52,909 nucleotides of DNA from Bacteroidia bacterium (GCA_021740825.1 JAIOZA010000022.1:1-52909), one strand, 5' to 3'; shown: positions 1 to 8,945, numbered from the stretch's first letter. Made by a program: numbers and translations. Notes: generated from the sequence alone by a model not told the origin.

Positions 1-282
1 TTATTAGAAGATGCTGTTGAATTTTGTAAAAAAAATGGTGTAGAATTTTATGCTGTCAATAAAAATTATCCTGAAGAAATTATTACTGAGGATACTCCTA
101 GAAAACTAAACGTAGATATTTTTATTGATGATAGAAACGTAGGTGGTTTTTTAGGTTGGAGTGCAACTTGGCAAATTCTTCATCCGGAAGGTGGCAATTT
201 TAATCACATGGTTAAAAATCCGGAAGCTCACAATAATTACAAACAAGAAAAAACATTTTTTCAAAAACTATTTGGCAAATGA
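1..282 (+). CDS. HAD-superfamily hydrolase-like protein (BT0820 type), C-terminal part
   Basis: The reading frame is open from base 1 and ends at a TGA, giving the last 93 residues of a protein whose start lies outside the window. It contains KLNVDIFIDDRNVGG at about residues 35-49. The aspartate pair in IDDR looks like the late metal-binding motif of small HAD phosphatases such as the Bacteroides BT0820 group. The stop codon overlaps the start of map (ATGA), so the two are probably co-transcribed. The family call rests on this short motif only; the substrate is unknown. Confidence 0.6.
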   Translation, partial: LLEDAVEFCKKNGVEFYAVNKNYPEEIITEDTPRKLNVDIFIDDRNVGGFLGWSATWQILHPEGGNFNHMVKNPEAHNNYKQEKTFFQKLFGK

Positions 283-1055
283 TTATCTTAAAAAACAGAG
301 AAGAAATAGAATTAATGAGAGAATCTGCATTAAGTGTGTCTCGAACATTAGGAATCATAGCTAAAGAAATAAAACCAGGAGTTACAACTCTTTATTTAGA
401 TAAAATAGCCGAAGAGTTCATTAGAGATAATGGAGGTATTCCAGGGTTTAAAGGTTTATACGGCTTTCCTAACTCCCTATGCATGTCATTAAATGCCTCC
501 GTAGTTCATGGTATTCCAAATGATAAACCTTTACTAGAAGGAGATATCATTTCTGTGGATTGCGGTGTTTTAAAAAATGGATATCATGGTGATCATGCCT
601 ACACATTTGCTGTGGGGCAAATAGCTCCTGAAGTTCAAAAATTACTAGATGTTACAAAAGAATGCTTATATATTGGCATTGAACAATTTAAGAGTGGCAA
701 TAGAATTGGTGATATTGGACATGCTATACAAACTCATGCCGAAAAAAATGGTTATGGTGTTGTTAGAGAATTAGTAGGTCATGGATTAGGAAAAAAATTA
801 CATGAAGATCCAGAAGTTCCTAACTACGGAAAGCGCGGCGACGGACCAAAAATTAAAGATGGAATGGTAATTGCCATTGAACCTATGATAAATATGGGGA
901 CAAGAAATATTAAACAACTAAAAGATGGGTGGACAATTTTAACAGCCGACGGAAAACCATCAGCGCATTTTGAGCATGATGTTGCCCAAATTGATGGTAA
1001 ACCAGAAATTTTATCCACATTTAAATATATTGAAGAAGCTTTAGGTATTTTGTAA
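279..1055 (+). CDS. map: type I methionyl aminopeptidase
   Basis: This cytoplasmic metalloenzyme removes the initiator methionine from new proteins. The 258-residue length fits the bacterial type I enzyme. The five metal ligands are visible as D94 and D105 (SVDCG and GDHAYTF), H168 (GHGLG), E201 (IEPM) and E232 (FEHD), and H77 in HGIP is the usual substrate-side histidine. The ATG overlaps the stop of the upstream HAD-type gene by 4 bases, which fixes the start and implies translational coupling. No separate promoter is seen. The assignment is firm. Confidence 0.96.
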   Translation: MIILKNREEIELMRESALSVSRTLGIIAKEIKPGVTTLYLDKIAEEFIRDNGGIPGFKGLYGFPNSLCMSLNASVVHGIPNDKPLLEGDIISVDCGVLKNGYHGDHAYTFAVGQIAPEVQKLLDVTKECLYIGIEQFKSGNRIGDIGHAIQTHAEKNGYGVVRELVGHGLGKKLHEDPEVPNYGKRGDGPKIKDGMVIAIEPMINMGTRNIKQLKDGWTILTADGKPSAHFEHDVAQIDGKPEILSTFKYIEEALGIL

Positions 1056-1145
1056 GATGTAAATCATGATAAACTAACTATTTTTTTGCTATGTTGCTAA
1101 TATTTAGTTTATTGTATAGCAATTTAGTGCTAACAAATTAATTGT

Positions 1146-2060
1146 ATGAACATAAATAATAAAAATAAAAAAACATATACCATATTAATTGGTTTAGGAT
1201 TAGTTGCATGCTTTTTTTATTCATGCGGAAATTCAGCGTCAACAGACCAAAAATCAATTGATGTTACAAACACTGATACAGTAAAGGCTTTAGGTTTAAA
1301 TGTAGGAGGAGAATTGTTTAGTATTCCTTCTCCAATGCAAACGGCGCTGCTTATTCAAAAGTTAGGTATTGCCTACGATAAAAGTATTTTAAATCAAAAA
1401 AATAATACTGAGCAATATGTTTCTGAATATTCTAAAGCATTAAATTTAGGTATTTATGGTGCTGATTTAGGATATATTAGCATGTATAGTCAAACTCAGG
1501 ATGCATTTGCATTTTTAGGAAAAGTAAAGAATTTAGCAGATAAAATAGGTGTTGCAGAAGCGTTCGATCAAAAAACAATGGAACGAATTAATAATAACAT
1601 CTCTAATAAAGATAGCATATTGGTGTTAGTTGGTGTTGCTTACAGAGCAAGTGATTCTTATTTAAAAACTAACAAACGACCGGAAATAAGTACGTTAATT
1701 TTAGTGGGTGGATGGATTGAAAGTATGCACTTTTCGATTGCAGCGTACCGCACTAAAAATACTGATGCATTAAAGTATCGAATCGCTGATCAAAAGCAAG
1801 CGGTTACTAGTATCATAAAGCTAATTTCGTCGCACAATTTACCCGAGGCTAAATTGCTACTTGCCGATTTATTAGTGTTATCAAAAGTTTATGATGGCGT
1901 AATTTCTAAGTATAAGTTTATTGATCAAACTACAGATGCCGTAAGCAAAACAACATACATAAATAGTAATAATGAAATAGAAATTACTGATATTCAAATT
2001 GAACAAATTGAGAAAAAAATAGCAAGTATTCGTAACAAAATTATTAGTTCAAAATCGTAA
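1146..2060 (+). CDS. hypothetical lipoprotein, 304 aa
   Basis: I do not recognise a family. The N-terminus is a lipoprotein signal: a basic stretch, a hydrophobic core (ILIGLGLVACFF) and a lipobox ending at C27 (FFYSCGNS). The mature part is mostly helical-looking, with runs such as IEQIEKKIASIRNKI near the end, and has no catalytic motif that I can see. It is probably anchored in the envelope facing the periplasm. Another exported-protein gene follows 14 bases downstream, so the two may form an operon. Function unknown. Confidence 0.8.
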   Translation: MNINNKNKKTYTILIGLGLVACFFYSCGNSASTDQKSIDVTNTDTVKALGLNVGGELFSIPSPMQTALLIQKLGIAYDKSILNQKNNTEQYVSEYSKALNLGIYGADLGYISMYSQTQDAFAFLGKVKNLADKIGVAEAFDQKTMERINNNISNKDSILVLVGVAYRASDSYLKTNKRPEISTLILVGGWIESMHFSIAAYRTKNTDALKYRIADQKQAVTSIIKLISSHNLPEAKLLLADLLVLSKVYDGVISKYKFIDQTTDAVSKTTYINSNNEIEITDIQIEQIEKKIASIRNKIISSKS

Positions 2061-2074
2061 TTTACTTTAAAAAT

Positions 2075-2506
2075 ATGAAGAAAAATTTTAATACACTTCT
2101 TTTAATACTGTGTATAGCATGCTTATCAAATACGATAAATGCTCAATGCGATTCTATTGCTAAAATATGCGCAAAACATCTTATTTCTAATTTTATTTCG
2201 GATGGTCAATCGTACCGTTCATTATTAATAAATTCGGAAGAAATGGCTGAATTTCACACTACCTTTTTTGGAGAAACCACCTACCGAATTGCTGCCTGCA
2301 GCGGTAAAACAGACGGGAATTTAATATTTAATATTTTTGATCAAGAAAGACATCTTTTGTTTACAAATAAAAATTACAGAAACTCACCTTACTGGGATTT
2401 TAAAATAAAATCTACTTTAGAATGTACGATAGAAGCGCAACTTGACCCAAATAAAAATGCAGGCTCTGGATGTGCCGTTATTTTAATTGGATTTAAGCAA
2501 AAGTAA
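2075..2506 (+). CDS. hypothetical secreted protein, 143 aa
   Basis: The protein starts with a clear signal peptide (hydrophobic LLLILCIACL, then a cleavage-like INAQ just before C25). The mature part of about 120 residues holds several cysteines, which could form disulfides in the periplasm, and ends in a strand-rich segment (GCAVILIGFKQK). No family is recognised. It lies 14 bases after the preceding lipoprotein gene and is followed by another small exported protein, which suggests a little envelope-protein cluster. Confidence 0.75.
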   Translation: MKKNFNTLLLILCIACLSNTINAQCDSIAKICAKHLISNFISDGQSYRSLLINSEEMAEFHTTFFGETTYRIAACSGKTDGNLIFNIFDQERHLLFTNKNYRNSPYWDFKIKSTLECTIEAQLDPNKNAGSGCAVILIGFKQK

Positions 2507-2567
2507 ATGCATTATAATAATTAAATTTTTGATTTAGCTTTTTAGCTCAACTTAAATAAAATAGAAA

Positions 2568-3077
2568 ATGAAACTACTCTATTCAATTGGTTTACTAACT
2601 ATCTGCTTGTCCGTTAAAGGACAATTTAATTGTAATTTCAAAATAGATTCTTGCGCACTTCCGCTTCAAAAACATAAAGTGCAAGTTGAATTAATGGAAG
2701 TGCCAATTAAAAAAGATTATTACGTACAATTTATTAAAAATAGCGAGAAAAATTTCCTGAAAATTATTGTCAGTGATAATTTAGGCTTCGGGAATAAAGG
2801 TTCATTGCTGCTACTTTTAAATAAAAAACAAATCTATATTAAGACTATTGAACTTAAAATTATTAATAAAACCTCTGGATATTTTTTACTACCCCTTAAT
2901 AATAATAATTACCTAGAAAACATAAAAGATCTAGGAATTACAAAATTAATTTTTTGCGAGAAAAACGAATGCAGTATTCCAAAAAACGATACTGAACAAA
3001 TAAAAAAAGTGGCTAATTGTTTTTACATAGCAGTTCAAGAAAATTCTAAATCTACTGAAGGCAAAATCCAAAATTAA
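2568..3077 (+). CDS. hypothetical secreted protein, 169 aa
   Basis: A short signal peptide (MKLLYSIGLLTICLSVKG) precedes a mature domain of about 150 residues with alternating hydrophobic strands and a few cysteines. I see no known motif. The gap to the upstream gene is 61 bases and the gene ends 35 bases before the convergent TonB-dependent receptor gene. A role in the envelope is inferred only from the signal peptide and neighbours. Confidence 0.72.
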   Translation: MKLLYSIGLLTICLSVKGQFNCNFKIDSCALPLQKHKVQVELMEVPIKKDYYVQFIKNSEKNFLKIIVSDNLGFGNKGSLLLLLNKKQIYIKTIELKIINKTSGYFLLPLNNNNYLENIKDLGITKLIFCEKNECSIPKNDTEQIKKVANCFYIAVQENSKSTEGKIQN

Positions 3078-3112
3078 CTGCTCGCTTTTTTTCCTTACAA
3101 TAATTAAAAAAC

Positions 3113-5545
3113 TTAAAATGTCAAATTAACGCCTAACATAAAATGTGTTGGAGCTGCAGGAGCCAAATAATTAGATTTTATTAATTTATCATCTATGTAA
3201 TAACTATAATTATAACCATTAGTTTCATATTTTGTATTAGATAAATTATAAACGATAGCCATCAAATTTATTTCTTGAATCAACTTTGTTTTAATTGTAT
3301 AATTTACTCTTAAGTCTGTAATTAAATAAGAATCAATTGCTCTTTCATTATCAGAAGTATTATCTAAATATTGTTTACCAACATATTTGTTTAAAAAAGA
3401 AATTTCTAAATTTTTAATAGGCTTAAAAATAAAATTTGATGCCGCTACTACATTTGGCGAAAAGGAAATATCGGTATTTGTGTATTTAACTTTATACTGC
3501 TTAAATACAGAATAATCTACGTTACTACTATCAATGTATTCCGTATAATTATTTACTTTATTTTGAGACAAAGTTATATTTCCATTAAAGGTAAAATACT
3601 TGGTGATATTGGCATTTAATTCAACCTCAACCCCTCTTCTATAACTATAATCAACATTTACGCGATTATAAGCCCCAACATCATTAATTTGACCATTCAA
3701 TACTAACTGATTTTTATACTGCATATCATAATAATTAACACCAATGCTTACATTTTTTAATCTGTGAGTAGCCCCAATTTCTAAATCATTTAACTGCTCT
3801 GATTCTGGACGACTTAATATACTTGACTGAACAAAATCATTTCTATTTGGTTCTTTATTTGCTATCGAATAACTAGCGTAAACGTTTGTATTTTTAGTTA
3901 CTAAATAATTTATCCCAACTTTAGGATTAAAGAAACCGTATGATGCATTTAAAGGTTGTTTGTTTGTTAATGAAGTATCAAATCCCATGAAATCGTAACT
4001 AATGGTTCGGTATTGTAAATCAACATAAGCAGTAAATTTATTAGTAGGTTTTATGGTAGTTTTTAAATACACATTGCCATCTTTTTTTGTTGCTTTATCA
4101 TCATAATACCGTGGTTTAAAATCATTAGCATTACTAAATTGAGCCCAAATTACTTCGCCATTATGTCTTCCAAAATAAGTATTGTACCCACCACCTAAAA
4201 CAAAATTCAGCATAGTATTAGGCTTGTAACTAATGTTTCCAATGGCTCCAATAAAATCATTATCTAACCAAAGCCTCCTAATTAAATCAGTTGTTCTAAT
4301 CGTATCATTGGTCGTCATCACATCTGGCATTTTGTAATCGCTAAGCGATTGACCTTGTTTAAATTGCTCATAGTAACCTTTACCAGCAGTGTAATGACCT
4401 GTTAAATTAACTATTAGCTTATTATTAAATGAATGAATAAAATGAACCTGGTAATTATCTTGCTTATAATTATCCGTTTCGTTGTTATAATATTTTACAG
4501 TTCCATTCGCGTCATAATACCTTCCGCAAGAATTATCAGTTCTATTTCCATTATCAATACTATCTTTTAAAACATAATTCCATGCCTGATAGGTTTTTTC
4601 CCAACCGCTAAACATAATAGCTTTTACTGATGTGTTTTTCTTATAATAACCTGCAGCAATATAAAATGAATTTAATTTAGAGGAAGCTCTGTCAATATAA
4701 CCATCACTATTAATTCGCGAAGCACGTGCATCCAAAGTAAAATGATTATTAATTAAACCTGTTCCAGCTGCAATGGTATTTTTTGTCGTATTAAATGAAC
4801 CAAAACTATTGTTAAGGTGTCCGTAGGCTTTTTCATTTAACTGATTTGTTTGCATATTAATGCTGGCACCAAATGCACCTGCCCCATTAGCTGAAGTTCC
4901 TGCCCCTCGCTGCACTTGAATATTATTTGCCGAGGATAATATATCTGCCATGTTCACAAAAAAGGTTCCTTGGCTTTCAGCATCATTTACTGGTATTCCG
5001 TTTATTGTAAGGTTAATACGAGTTCCATCAGTTCCTCTAATACGCAGACCTGTGTAACCTACGCCATTTCCGGCATCCGAATTTACAACAACTGAAGCCA
5101 TCGAATTTAATGCATATGGCAAATCTTGCCCTACATTTTGCTTTTTAATTTCTTCGCTACTTAAATCTGCATAAGCAAAACCTAAATTATTATCGACTCT
5201 TGTTGAACTAACAACAACTTCATCTAAAGATTTATCATCTTGATTTAAAACAATTTCAAATGATAAATTATCTTTTATTTCAACGGAATCAATTTTTACT
5301 TTGTAACCAACACATTTAGTAAATAAAATATAAGTTCCGGCTTTTAGATTTTTAAATTCAAATTGCCCTAAGGAATTAGATTGTGTGGATAAAAAAGTGT
5401 TTTTTATTCCTATTACCGAAAAAGGAATTGGTGTTTTTTCCGGTGAAATTACCGAGCCACTTAAAGTGAGTTGAGCTTGCAATATATACGAGCAAGTTGA
5501 AAACAAGGCTAAAGCCATTGCATGTTTGATTGTTTTGGTGTTCAT
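3113..5545 (-). CDS. TonB-dependent outer-membrane receptor, probably for thiamine or a precursor
   Basis: This 810-residue receptor has a signal peptide (to about residue 24), a carboxypeptidase-regulatory-like beta domain (about 25-105), a plug domain (about 105-235) with GLRIRGTDGTRINLTINGIP and QRGAGTSANGAGAFG, and a 22-strand-type barrel ending in the terminal phenylalanine of LGVNLTF. Such receptors import scarce nutrients with TonB-ExbBD energy. The substrate is inferred from the TPP riboswitch in its leader; riboswitch-controlled receptors of this kind (called OMR1 in comparative work on thiamine regulation) are known in Bacteroidota. No SusD partner is adjacent, which fits a vitamin rather than a glycan receptor. 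The gene stands alone, convergent with the gene ending at 3077. Confidence 0.93.
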   Translation of the reverse strand: MNTKTIKHAMALALFSTCSYILQAQLTLSGSVISPEKTPIPFSVIGIKNTFLSTQSNSLGQFEFKNLKAGTYILFTKCVGYKVKIDSVEIKDNLSFEIVLNQDDKSLDEVVVSSTRVDNNLGFAYADLSSEEIKKQNVGQDLPYALNSMASVVVNSDAGNGVGYTGLRIRGTDGTRINLTINGIPVNDAESQGTFFVNMADILSSANNIQVQRGAGTSANGAGAFGASINMQTNQLNEKAYGHLNNSFGSFNTTKNTIAAGTGLINNHFTLDARASRINSDGYIDRASSKLNSFYIAAGYYKKNTSVKAIMFSGWEKTYQAWNYVLKDSIDNGNRTDNSCGRYYDANGTVKYYNNETDNYKQDNYQVHFIHSFNNKLIVNLTGHYTAGKGYYEQFKQGQSLSDYKMPDVMTTNDTIRTTDLIRRLWLDNDFIGAIGNISYKPNTMLNFVLGGGYNTYFGRHNGEVIWAQFSNANDFKPRYYDDKATKKDGNVYLKTTIKPTNKFTAYVDLQYRTISYDFMGFDTSLTNKQPLNASYGFFNPKVGINYLVTKNTNVYASYSIANKEPNRNDFVQSSILSRPESEQLNDLEIGATHRLKNVSIGVNYYDMQYKNQLVLNGQINDVGAYNRVNVDYSYRRGVEVELNANITKYFTFNGNITLSQNKVNNYTEYIDSSNVDYSVFKQYKVKYTNTDISFSPNVVAASNFIFKPIKNLEISFLNKYVGKQYLDNTSDNERAIDSYLITDLRVNYTIKTKLIQEINLMAIVYNLSNTKYETNGYNYSYYIDDKLIKSNYLAPAAPTHFMLGVNLTF

Positions 5546-5573
5546 TTTTTATATTTTTTTTCTTGTTAATAAT

Positions 5574-5600
5574 AACATCGCAAGGGGATGCGACATCGTT
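5574..5600 (-). promoter_or_regulatory. hairpin between riboswitch and receptor start, possible expression platform
   Basis: On the minus strand a TCGCA / TGCGA stem, extended by wobble pairs, closes a TCCCCT loop. The loop's CCCCT is complementary to the AGGGG that opens the aptamer (5759-5763), where AGGGGT normally pairs with the ACCC of P2. This could be a competing structure. No U-run follows, so transcription termination is not indicated. This is a hypothesis from reading the sequence. Confidence 0.35.
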
Positions 5601-5605
5601 GTTAA

Positions 5606-5766
5606 CTATTTCCCTACGCAGGCATTATCCTGATCAGGTGCATACACATAAACGTTTGGCATTTTTGTGTAATGGGTATAATCTCAGCTCTAATAGTTTT
5701 TAGTAGAAAGTGTTTAGTTTTAAAAACTGAACACTAAAAAATCAAAACTTTCAAAGCACCCCTAAA
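5606..5766 (-). promoter_or_regulatory. TPP riboswitch (THI element)
   Basis: Read on the minus strand, the leader has the conserved parts in order: AGGGGTGC, GCTGAGATTATACCC, then ACCTGATCAGGATAATGCC and GCGTAGGGAA. AGGGGT pairs with ACCC (P2), ACACA with TGTGT (P4), and the CCTGATCAGG block forms P5. The variable P3 arm is long and holds a near-perfect hairpin at 5709-5735 (AGTGTT with AACACT, AGTTTT with AAAACT). The class senses thiamine pyrophosphate and normally lowers expression when it is plentiful. It lies about 60 bases before the receptor ATG. The P1 helix looks weak. Confidence 0.93.
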
Positions 5767-5776
5767 AGATTCGTGG

Positions 5777-5784
5777 CAAATGTA
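5777..5784 (-). promoter_or_regulatory. -7 promoter element for the riboswitch leader
   Basis: TACATTTG on the minus strand fits the Bacteroidota -7 consensus TAnnTTTG. It sits just upstream of the aptamer, so transcription would begin about 5 bases before it. I see no good -33 TTTG at the usual distance. Confidence 0.45.
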
Positions 5785-5804
5785 ATTATTTTTTTAAGGG
5801 GGAG

Positions 5805-5935
5805 AAATAAAAAAATACAATTACGAAAACACTGATTTAATGAGATAAAAAAGATTTTATTAGGCGAAACTCAATAAAGTTAGATTTTAAAATAATCAGT
5901 TGTTAATCATAACTATCTGTGACATCTGCGTCCCA
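5805..5935. other. intergenic remainder with a degenerate repeat remnant
   Basis: Together with the riboswitch this makes up the 390-base gap between the receptor and murI. The rest is A/T-rich without an ORF. The piece at about 5909-5930 (CTATCTGTGACATCTGCGTCC) resembles one arm of the CTGCG repeat at 7997-8093 but has no clear partner arm. Confidence 0.45.
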
Positions 5936-6778
5936 TTACAAAGCCAAATGCTTCGACTCCACAATTTGTCCATAAAACAAACTGGCATGTGTATCAAACG
6001 ATTCGCTGCTATCAGTTGTAAAAAAATCTCTTTTTGAATTTTTAGAAAGTAATGATTCCAGCTCCGGATGACGTAATAAATAATCTTGTAAACCATTAGC
6101 AACAATAGAACCCTGGGTTAATATGTGAATATTTTTCGGTAGATGCTTTTCAATCAAAGATTTCAATAAAGGATAATGGGTGCATCCTAAAACAACTGTA
6201 TCGATGTTTTGAGATTGCTGCAGTAATTTCTGAACATGTTTTTCTACAAAATAATTAGCCCCTACTCCATCTAACTCATTATTTTCAATTAATGGCACCC
6301 ACATTGGGCAAGCTTCTTGAAAAACTTTGACATCAGGAAAAAATTTTTTAATTTCTATTACATAAGATTGCGATGAAACTGTACCATTTGTAGCAAAAAT
6401 ACCAACCTCCTTAGTTTTTGTAAAATTACCAAGTAACTCAGTTGTTGGCCTAATAACACCCAACACTCTTTTGTTAGGAGCAATTAGTGGCAAATCCTTT
6501 TGCTGAATTGTTCGAAGTGCTTTAGCAGAAGCGGTATTACATGCTAAAATAACTAACTCGCAACCTTGACTAAAGAGTGCTTTAACACACTCTAAAGTGT
6601 ACTCATAAACTGTTTCATAAGATCGTGAACCATAAGGAGCACGAGCATTATCTCCTAAATATAAATAATCATATTGAGGCAAAGTGTTTACCAATTCTTT
6701 TAATACGGTTAATCCACCGTATCCTGAATCAAAAACTCCGATGGGCGAATATGTGATTGGTTTGCTAATACCTAACAA
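5936..6778 (-). CDS. murI: glutamate racemase
   Basis: MurI makes D-glutamate for peptidoglycan in the cytoplasm. All signature parts are present: FDSGYGG (D17), the two catalytic cysteines C80 in LACNTASA and C199 in GCTHYP, and GDNARAPYG. At 280 residues the length is normal. The start is unusual: the first codon is TTG, the codon just before it is an in-frame TAA, and there is no ATG before the active-site region. A TAATTTTG promoter element lies only 5 bases upstream of the TTG, so the mRNA may be almost leaderless. It is divergent from the desaturase gene. Confidence 0.94.
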   Translation of the reverse strand: MLGISKPITYSPIGVFDSGYGGLTVLKELVNTLPQYDYLYLGDNARAPYGSRSYETVYEYTLECVKALFSQGCELVILACNTASAKALRTIQQKDLPLIAPNKRVLGVIRPTTELLGNFTKTKEVGIFATNGTVSSQSYVIEIKKFFPDVKVFQEACPMWVPLIENNELDGVGANYFVEKHVQKLLQQSQNIDTVVLGCTHYPLLKSLIEKHLPKNIHILTQGSIVANGLQDYLLRHPELESLLSKNSKRDFFTTDSSESFDTHASLFYGQIVESKHLAL

Positions 6779-6783
6779 TTATA

Positions 6784-6791
6784 CAAAATTA
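6784..6791 (-). promoter_or_regulatory. -7 promoter element upstream of murI
   Basis: TAATTTTG on the minus strand matches TAnnTTTG and lies directly before the TTG start of murI, which would place the transcript start at or within a few bases of the start codon. No clear -33 box is visible, so the call is tentative. Confidence 0.35.
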
Positions 6792-6873
6792 TTCAGTTGA
6801 AATTCCCGTTTATTTTTAGTATTTTTAAACTTTGTGAATTCTATTTTGTATTTACTATAAATTATTAAAAACT

Positions 6874-7989
6874 ATGGCATTTTCTCCTATTCGCTTTGTT
6901 GATAAAGACAAAGATAAAGCACTATTTTTTGCAACACTGCGCAAGCGCGTTGACGGTTATTTTAAAGAAAATAATATATCAAAACATTACAACGCAAGTA
7001 TGATTGTTAAATCAGTCGTGTTTTTATCTGCTTATATTTTACCTTTTATTGCCATTTTAATTTTTAACCCTCCCTTTAATATCGCTTTGGTTTTATGGGC
7101 CATTATGGGCTTTTCGTTATCTGGTATTGGCATGAGTATAATGCACGATGCAAATCATGGTGCATACTCTTCTAACAGTTCAACTAATTACTGGATGGGG
7201 CATACTTTAAATATAGTTGGAGGTTCAGTATTTAATTGGAAATTACAGCATAATGTAATGCACCATACTTACACTAATATCATTGATTATGATGATGACA
7301 TTGCAGATAAATTAATCTTAAAATTTAACCCTCATACCAAAGTAAAATGGTACCATAAATTACAAGTAGTGTATGCTTTTTTGTTTTATGGCATTTTAAC
7401 TTTGTATTGGGCTTTATTAAAAGATTTTATTCAATTTAATAAATATACTAAACAAGGAGTCAATACAAGCACAAAGGAACAAAACAGAGTGCTTTGGATA
7501 AAAATGTTTATTAGTAAACTAATTTATTGGGCTGTTATTTTTGCCTTGCCCATTTTTGTATTTCATATTCCTTTTTATCAAATTTTGTTAGGTTATTTAT
7601 TAATGCAATTTATTTCGGGAGTTGTATTAACGGTTGTATTTCAATTAGCACATACAGTTGAAGGCACTTCGCATCCATTGCCAAATGTTGATTATACCAT
7701 CGAAAACAATTGGGCAGTTCACCAAATGAATACGACTGTGAATTTTTCTCGCAAAAACAAATGGATTTCCTGGTATGTTGGTGGTTTAAATTTTCAGGTG
7801 GAGCATCATTTATTTCCTACTATTTGCCACGTGCATTATCCGGCAGTATCTGAAATAGTAAAAGCAACAGCCGAAGAATTTGGAGTACCTTATTTAGAAA
7901 ATCCAACATTTTGGACAGCATTAAAATCTCATGTTAGAGCTATTGTTAGCTTTGGTAAAATGCCTGATTTAAATGAGGCTATTGGTTAA
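6874..7989 (+). CDS. membrane fatty acid desaturase (front-end / acyl-CoA type)
   Basis: This 371-residue di-iron membrane enzyme inserts a double bond in acyl chains and so adjusts membrane fluidity. The three histidine boxes are complete: HDANH at 91-95, QHNVMHH at 125-131 and QVEHH at 308-312. The glutamine in the last box marks the front-end (delta-5/6-like, linoleoyl-CoA) subgroup. Hydrophobic membrane spans lie at about 45-90, 163-182 and 215-260. No fused cytochrome b5 domain is present, so electrons must come from a separate donor. The gene stands alone, divergent from murI. Regiospecificity cannot be read from the sequence. Confidence 0.92.
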   Translation: MAFSPIRFVDKDKDKALFFATLRKRVDGYFKENNISKHYNASMIVKSVVFLSAYILPFIAILIFNPPFNIALVLWAIMGFSLSGIGMSIMHDANHGAYSSNSSTNYWMGHTLNIVGGSVFNWKLQHNVMHHTYTNIIDYDDDIADKLILKFNPHTKVKWYHKLQVVYAFLFYGILTLYWALLKDFIQFNKYTKQGVNTSTKEQNRVLWIKMFISKLIYWAVIFALPIFVFHIPFYQILLGYLLMQFISGVVLTVVFQLAHTVEGTSHPLPNVDYTIENNWAVHQMNTTVNFSRKNKWISWYVGGLNFQVEHHLFPTICHVHYPAVSEIVKATAEEFGVPYLENPTFWTALKSHVRAIVSFGKMPDLNEAIG

Positions 7990-7996
7990 AAATTTA

Positions 7997-8093
7997 TCCA
8001 GCAGATGTAGCTGATTTTCGCGAATCTGATTTTAATTATTAATTCATAACCTGTTAAAAAAATCTGCGCTTATCTGTGAAATCTGCGGGAGAC
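7997..8093. repeat. intergenic inverted repeat of the CTGCG / GCAGAT type
   Basis: GCAGATGTAGCTGATTTTCG on the left and, in inverted orientation, the arm containing AATCTGCGCTTATCTGTGAA and ATCTGCGGGA on the right form an imperfect inverted repeat. It fills the space between two convergent genes (desaturase and panB) and could act as a bidirectional terminator. A related single arm occurs near 5909-5930. Repeats of this wording are, as I recall, scattered through many Bacteroidota genomes. Confidence 0.6.
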
Positions 8094-8096
8094 TTT

Positions 8097-8912
8097 TTAA
8101 TATTGCTCAGTCTCGTTTGGAAAATCTTTACTCTTCACATCCTTAATATATTGCTGAAAAGCACCTGTCATACTTTCATATAAACTTAAATACCTTCTTA
8201 AAAAGCGAGGACTAAACTCATGTGTCATGCCTAACATATCATGAGTTACTAAAACCTGACCATCCACTCCGCCACCAGCGCCAATTCCTATAACAGGAAT
8301 CGAAATACTATTTGAAACCTCAGCCGCTAATTTTGCCGGAATTTTTTCCACTACCAAAGCAAAACAACCTGATTCTTCTAATATCTTTGCGTCATTTATT
8401 AAACGTTGTGCTTCTTCTTCTTCTTTAGCTCTAACCGTATACGTTCCAAATTTGTATATAGATTGAGGTGTTAAACCTAAATGGCCCATAACCGGAATAC
8501 CTGCTGATAAAATCCGTTCTATAGAATCTTTTATTTCTCTTCCGCCTTCTAATTTAACAGCATGTGCCCCACTTTCTTTCATTATTTTTATGGCAGATGT
8601 CAAGGCTTCTTTTGAATTTCCTTGATATGAACCAAAAGGTAAATCTACAACTACTAAAGCTCTATCAATAGCTCTGATAACCGAAGATGCGTGATAAATC
8701 ATTTGATCTAAAGTAATAGGCAAAGTTGTTTCGTGCCCTGCCATTACATTACTGGCACTATCACCAACTAAAATGACGTCAATTCCTGCATGGTCAATTA
8801 TTTTAGCCATGGTATAATCATAAGCTGTAAGCATCGCGATTTTTTCGCCGCGGCGTTTCATTTCCTGCAATTGGTGCGTTGTAACTTTTTTTACTTCTTT
8901 ATGAACAGACAT
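8097..8912 (-). CDS. panB: 3-methyl-2-oxobutanoate hydroxymethyltransferase
   Basis: PanB performs the first step of pantothenate (coenzyme A) synthesis: it adds a hydroxymethyl group from methylene-tetrahydrofolate to ketoisovalerate. The 271 residues cover the whole family barrel. The metal and catalytic residues are in place: D51 in VGDSASN, D90 in VVDLPFG, E122 in KLEGG and E189 in VVEKIP. The GHLGLTPQS motif is also intact. No panC or panD is adjacent, so the gene is apparently monocistronic. An ATG at 8912 follows a TATATTTG promoter element. Confidence 0.96.
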   Translation of the reverse strand: MSVHKEVKKVTTHQLQEMKRRGEKIAMLTAYDYTMAKIIDHAGIDVILVGDSASNVMAGHETTLPITLDQMIYHASSVIRAIDRALVVVDLPFGSYQGNSKEALTSAIKIMKESGAHAVKLEGGREIKDSIERILSAGIPVMGHLGLTPQSIYKFGTYTVRAKEEEEAQRLINDAKILEESGCFALVVEKIPAKLAAEVSNSISIPVIGIGAGGGVDGQVLVTHDMLGMTHEFSPRFLRRYLSLYESMTGAFQQYIKDVKSKDFPNETEQY

Positions 8913-8931
8913 AATTTAATGTTTAATTAAC

Positions 8932-8939
8932 CAAATATA
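8932..8939 (-). promoter_or_regulatory. -7 promoter element for panB
   Basis: TATATTTG (minus strand) matches TAnnTTTG and lies 19 bases before the panB ATG. The element directly abuts the inverted repeat at 8946-9086, so any upstream promoter contacts would fall inside the repeat. No standard -33 TTTG is visible. Confidence 0.45.
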
Positions 8940-8945
8940 TTCAAT

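Noticed and set aside
161-364. Short ORF overlapping the HAD-type gene and map
   Set aside because: It is out of frame with both clear genes, has biased basic and lysine-rich translation, and adds nothing recognisable.
1090-1140. TTGCTAT / ATAGCAA arms upstream of the 1146 lipoprotein gene
   Set aside because: The 7-base match with a 24-base loop is weak in such A/T-rich sequence and has no T-run, so I did not call it a terminator or regulator.
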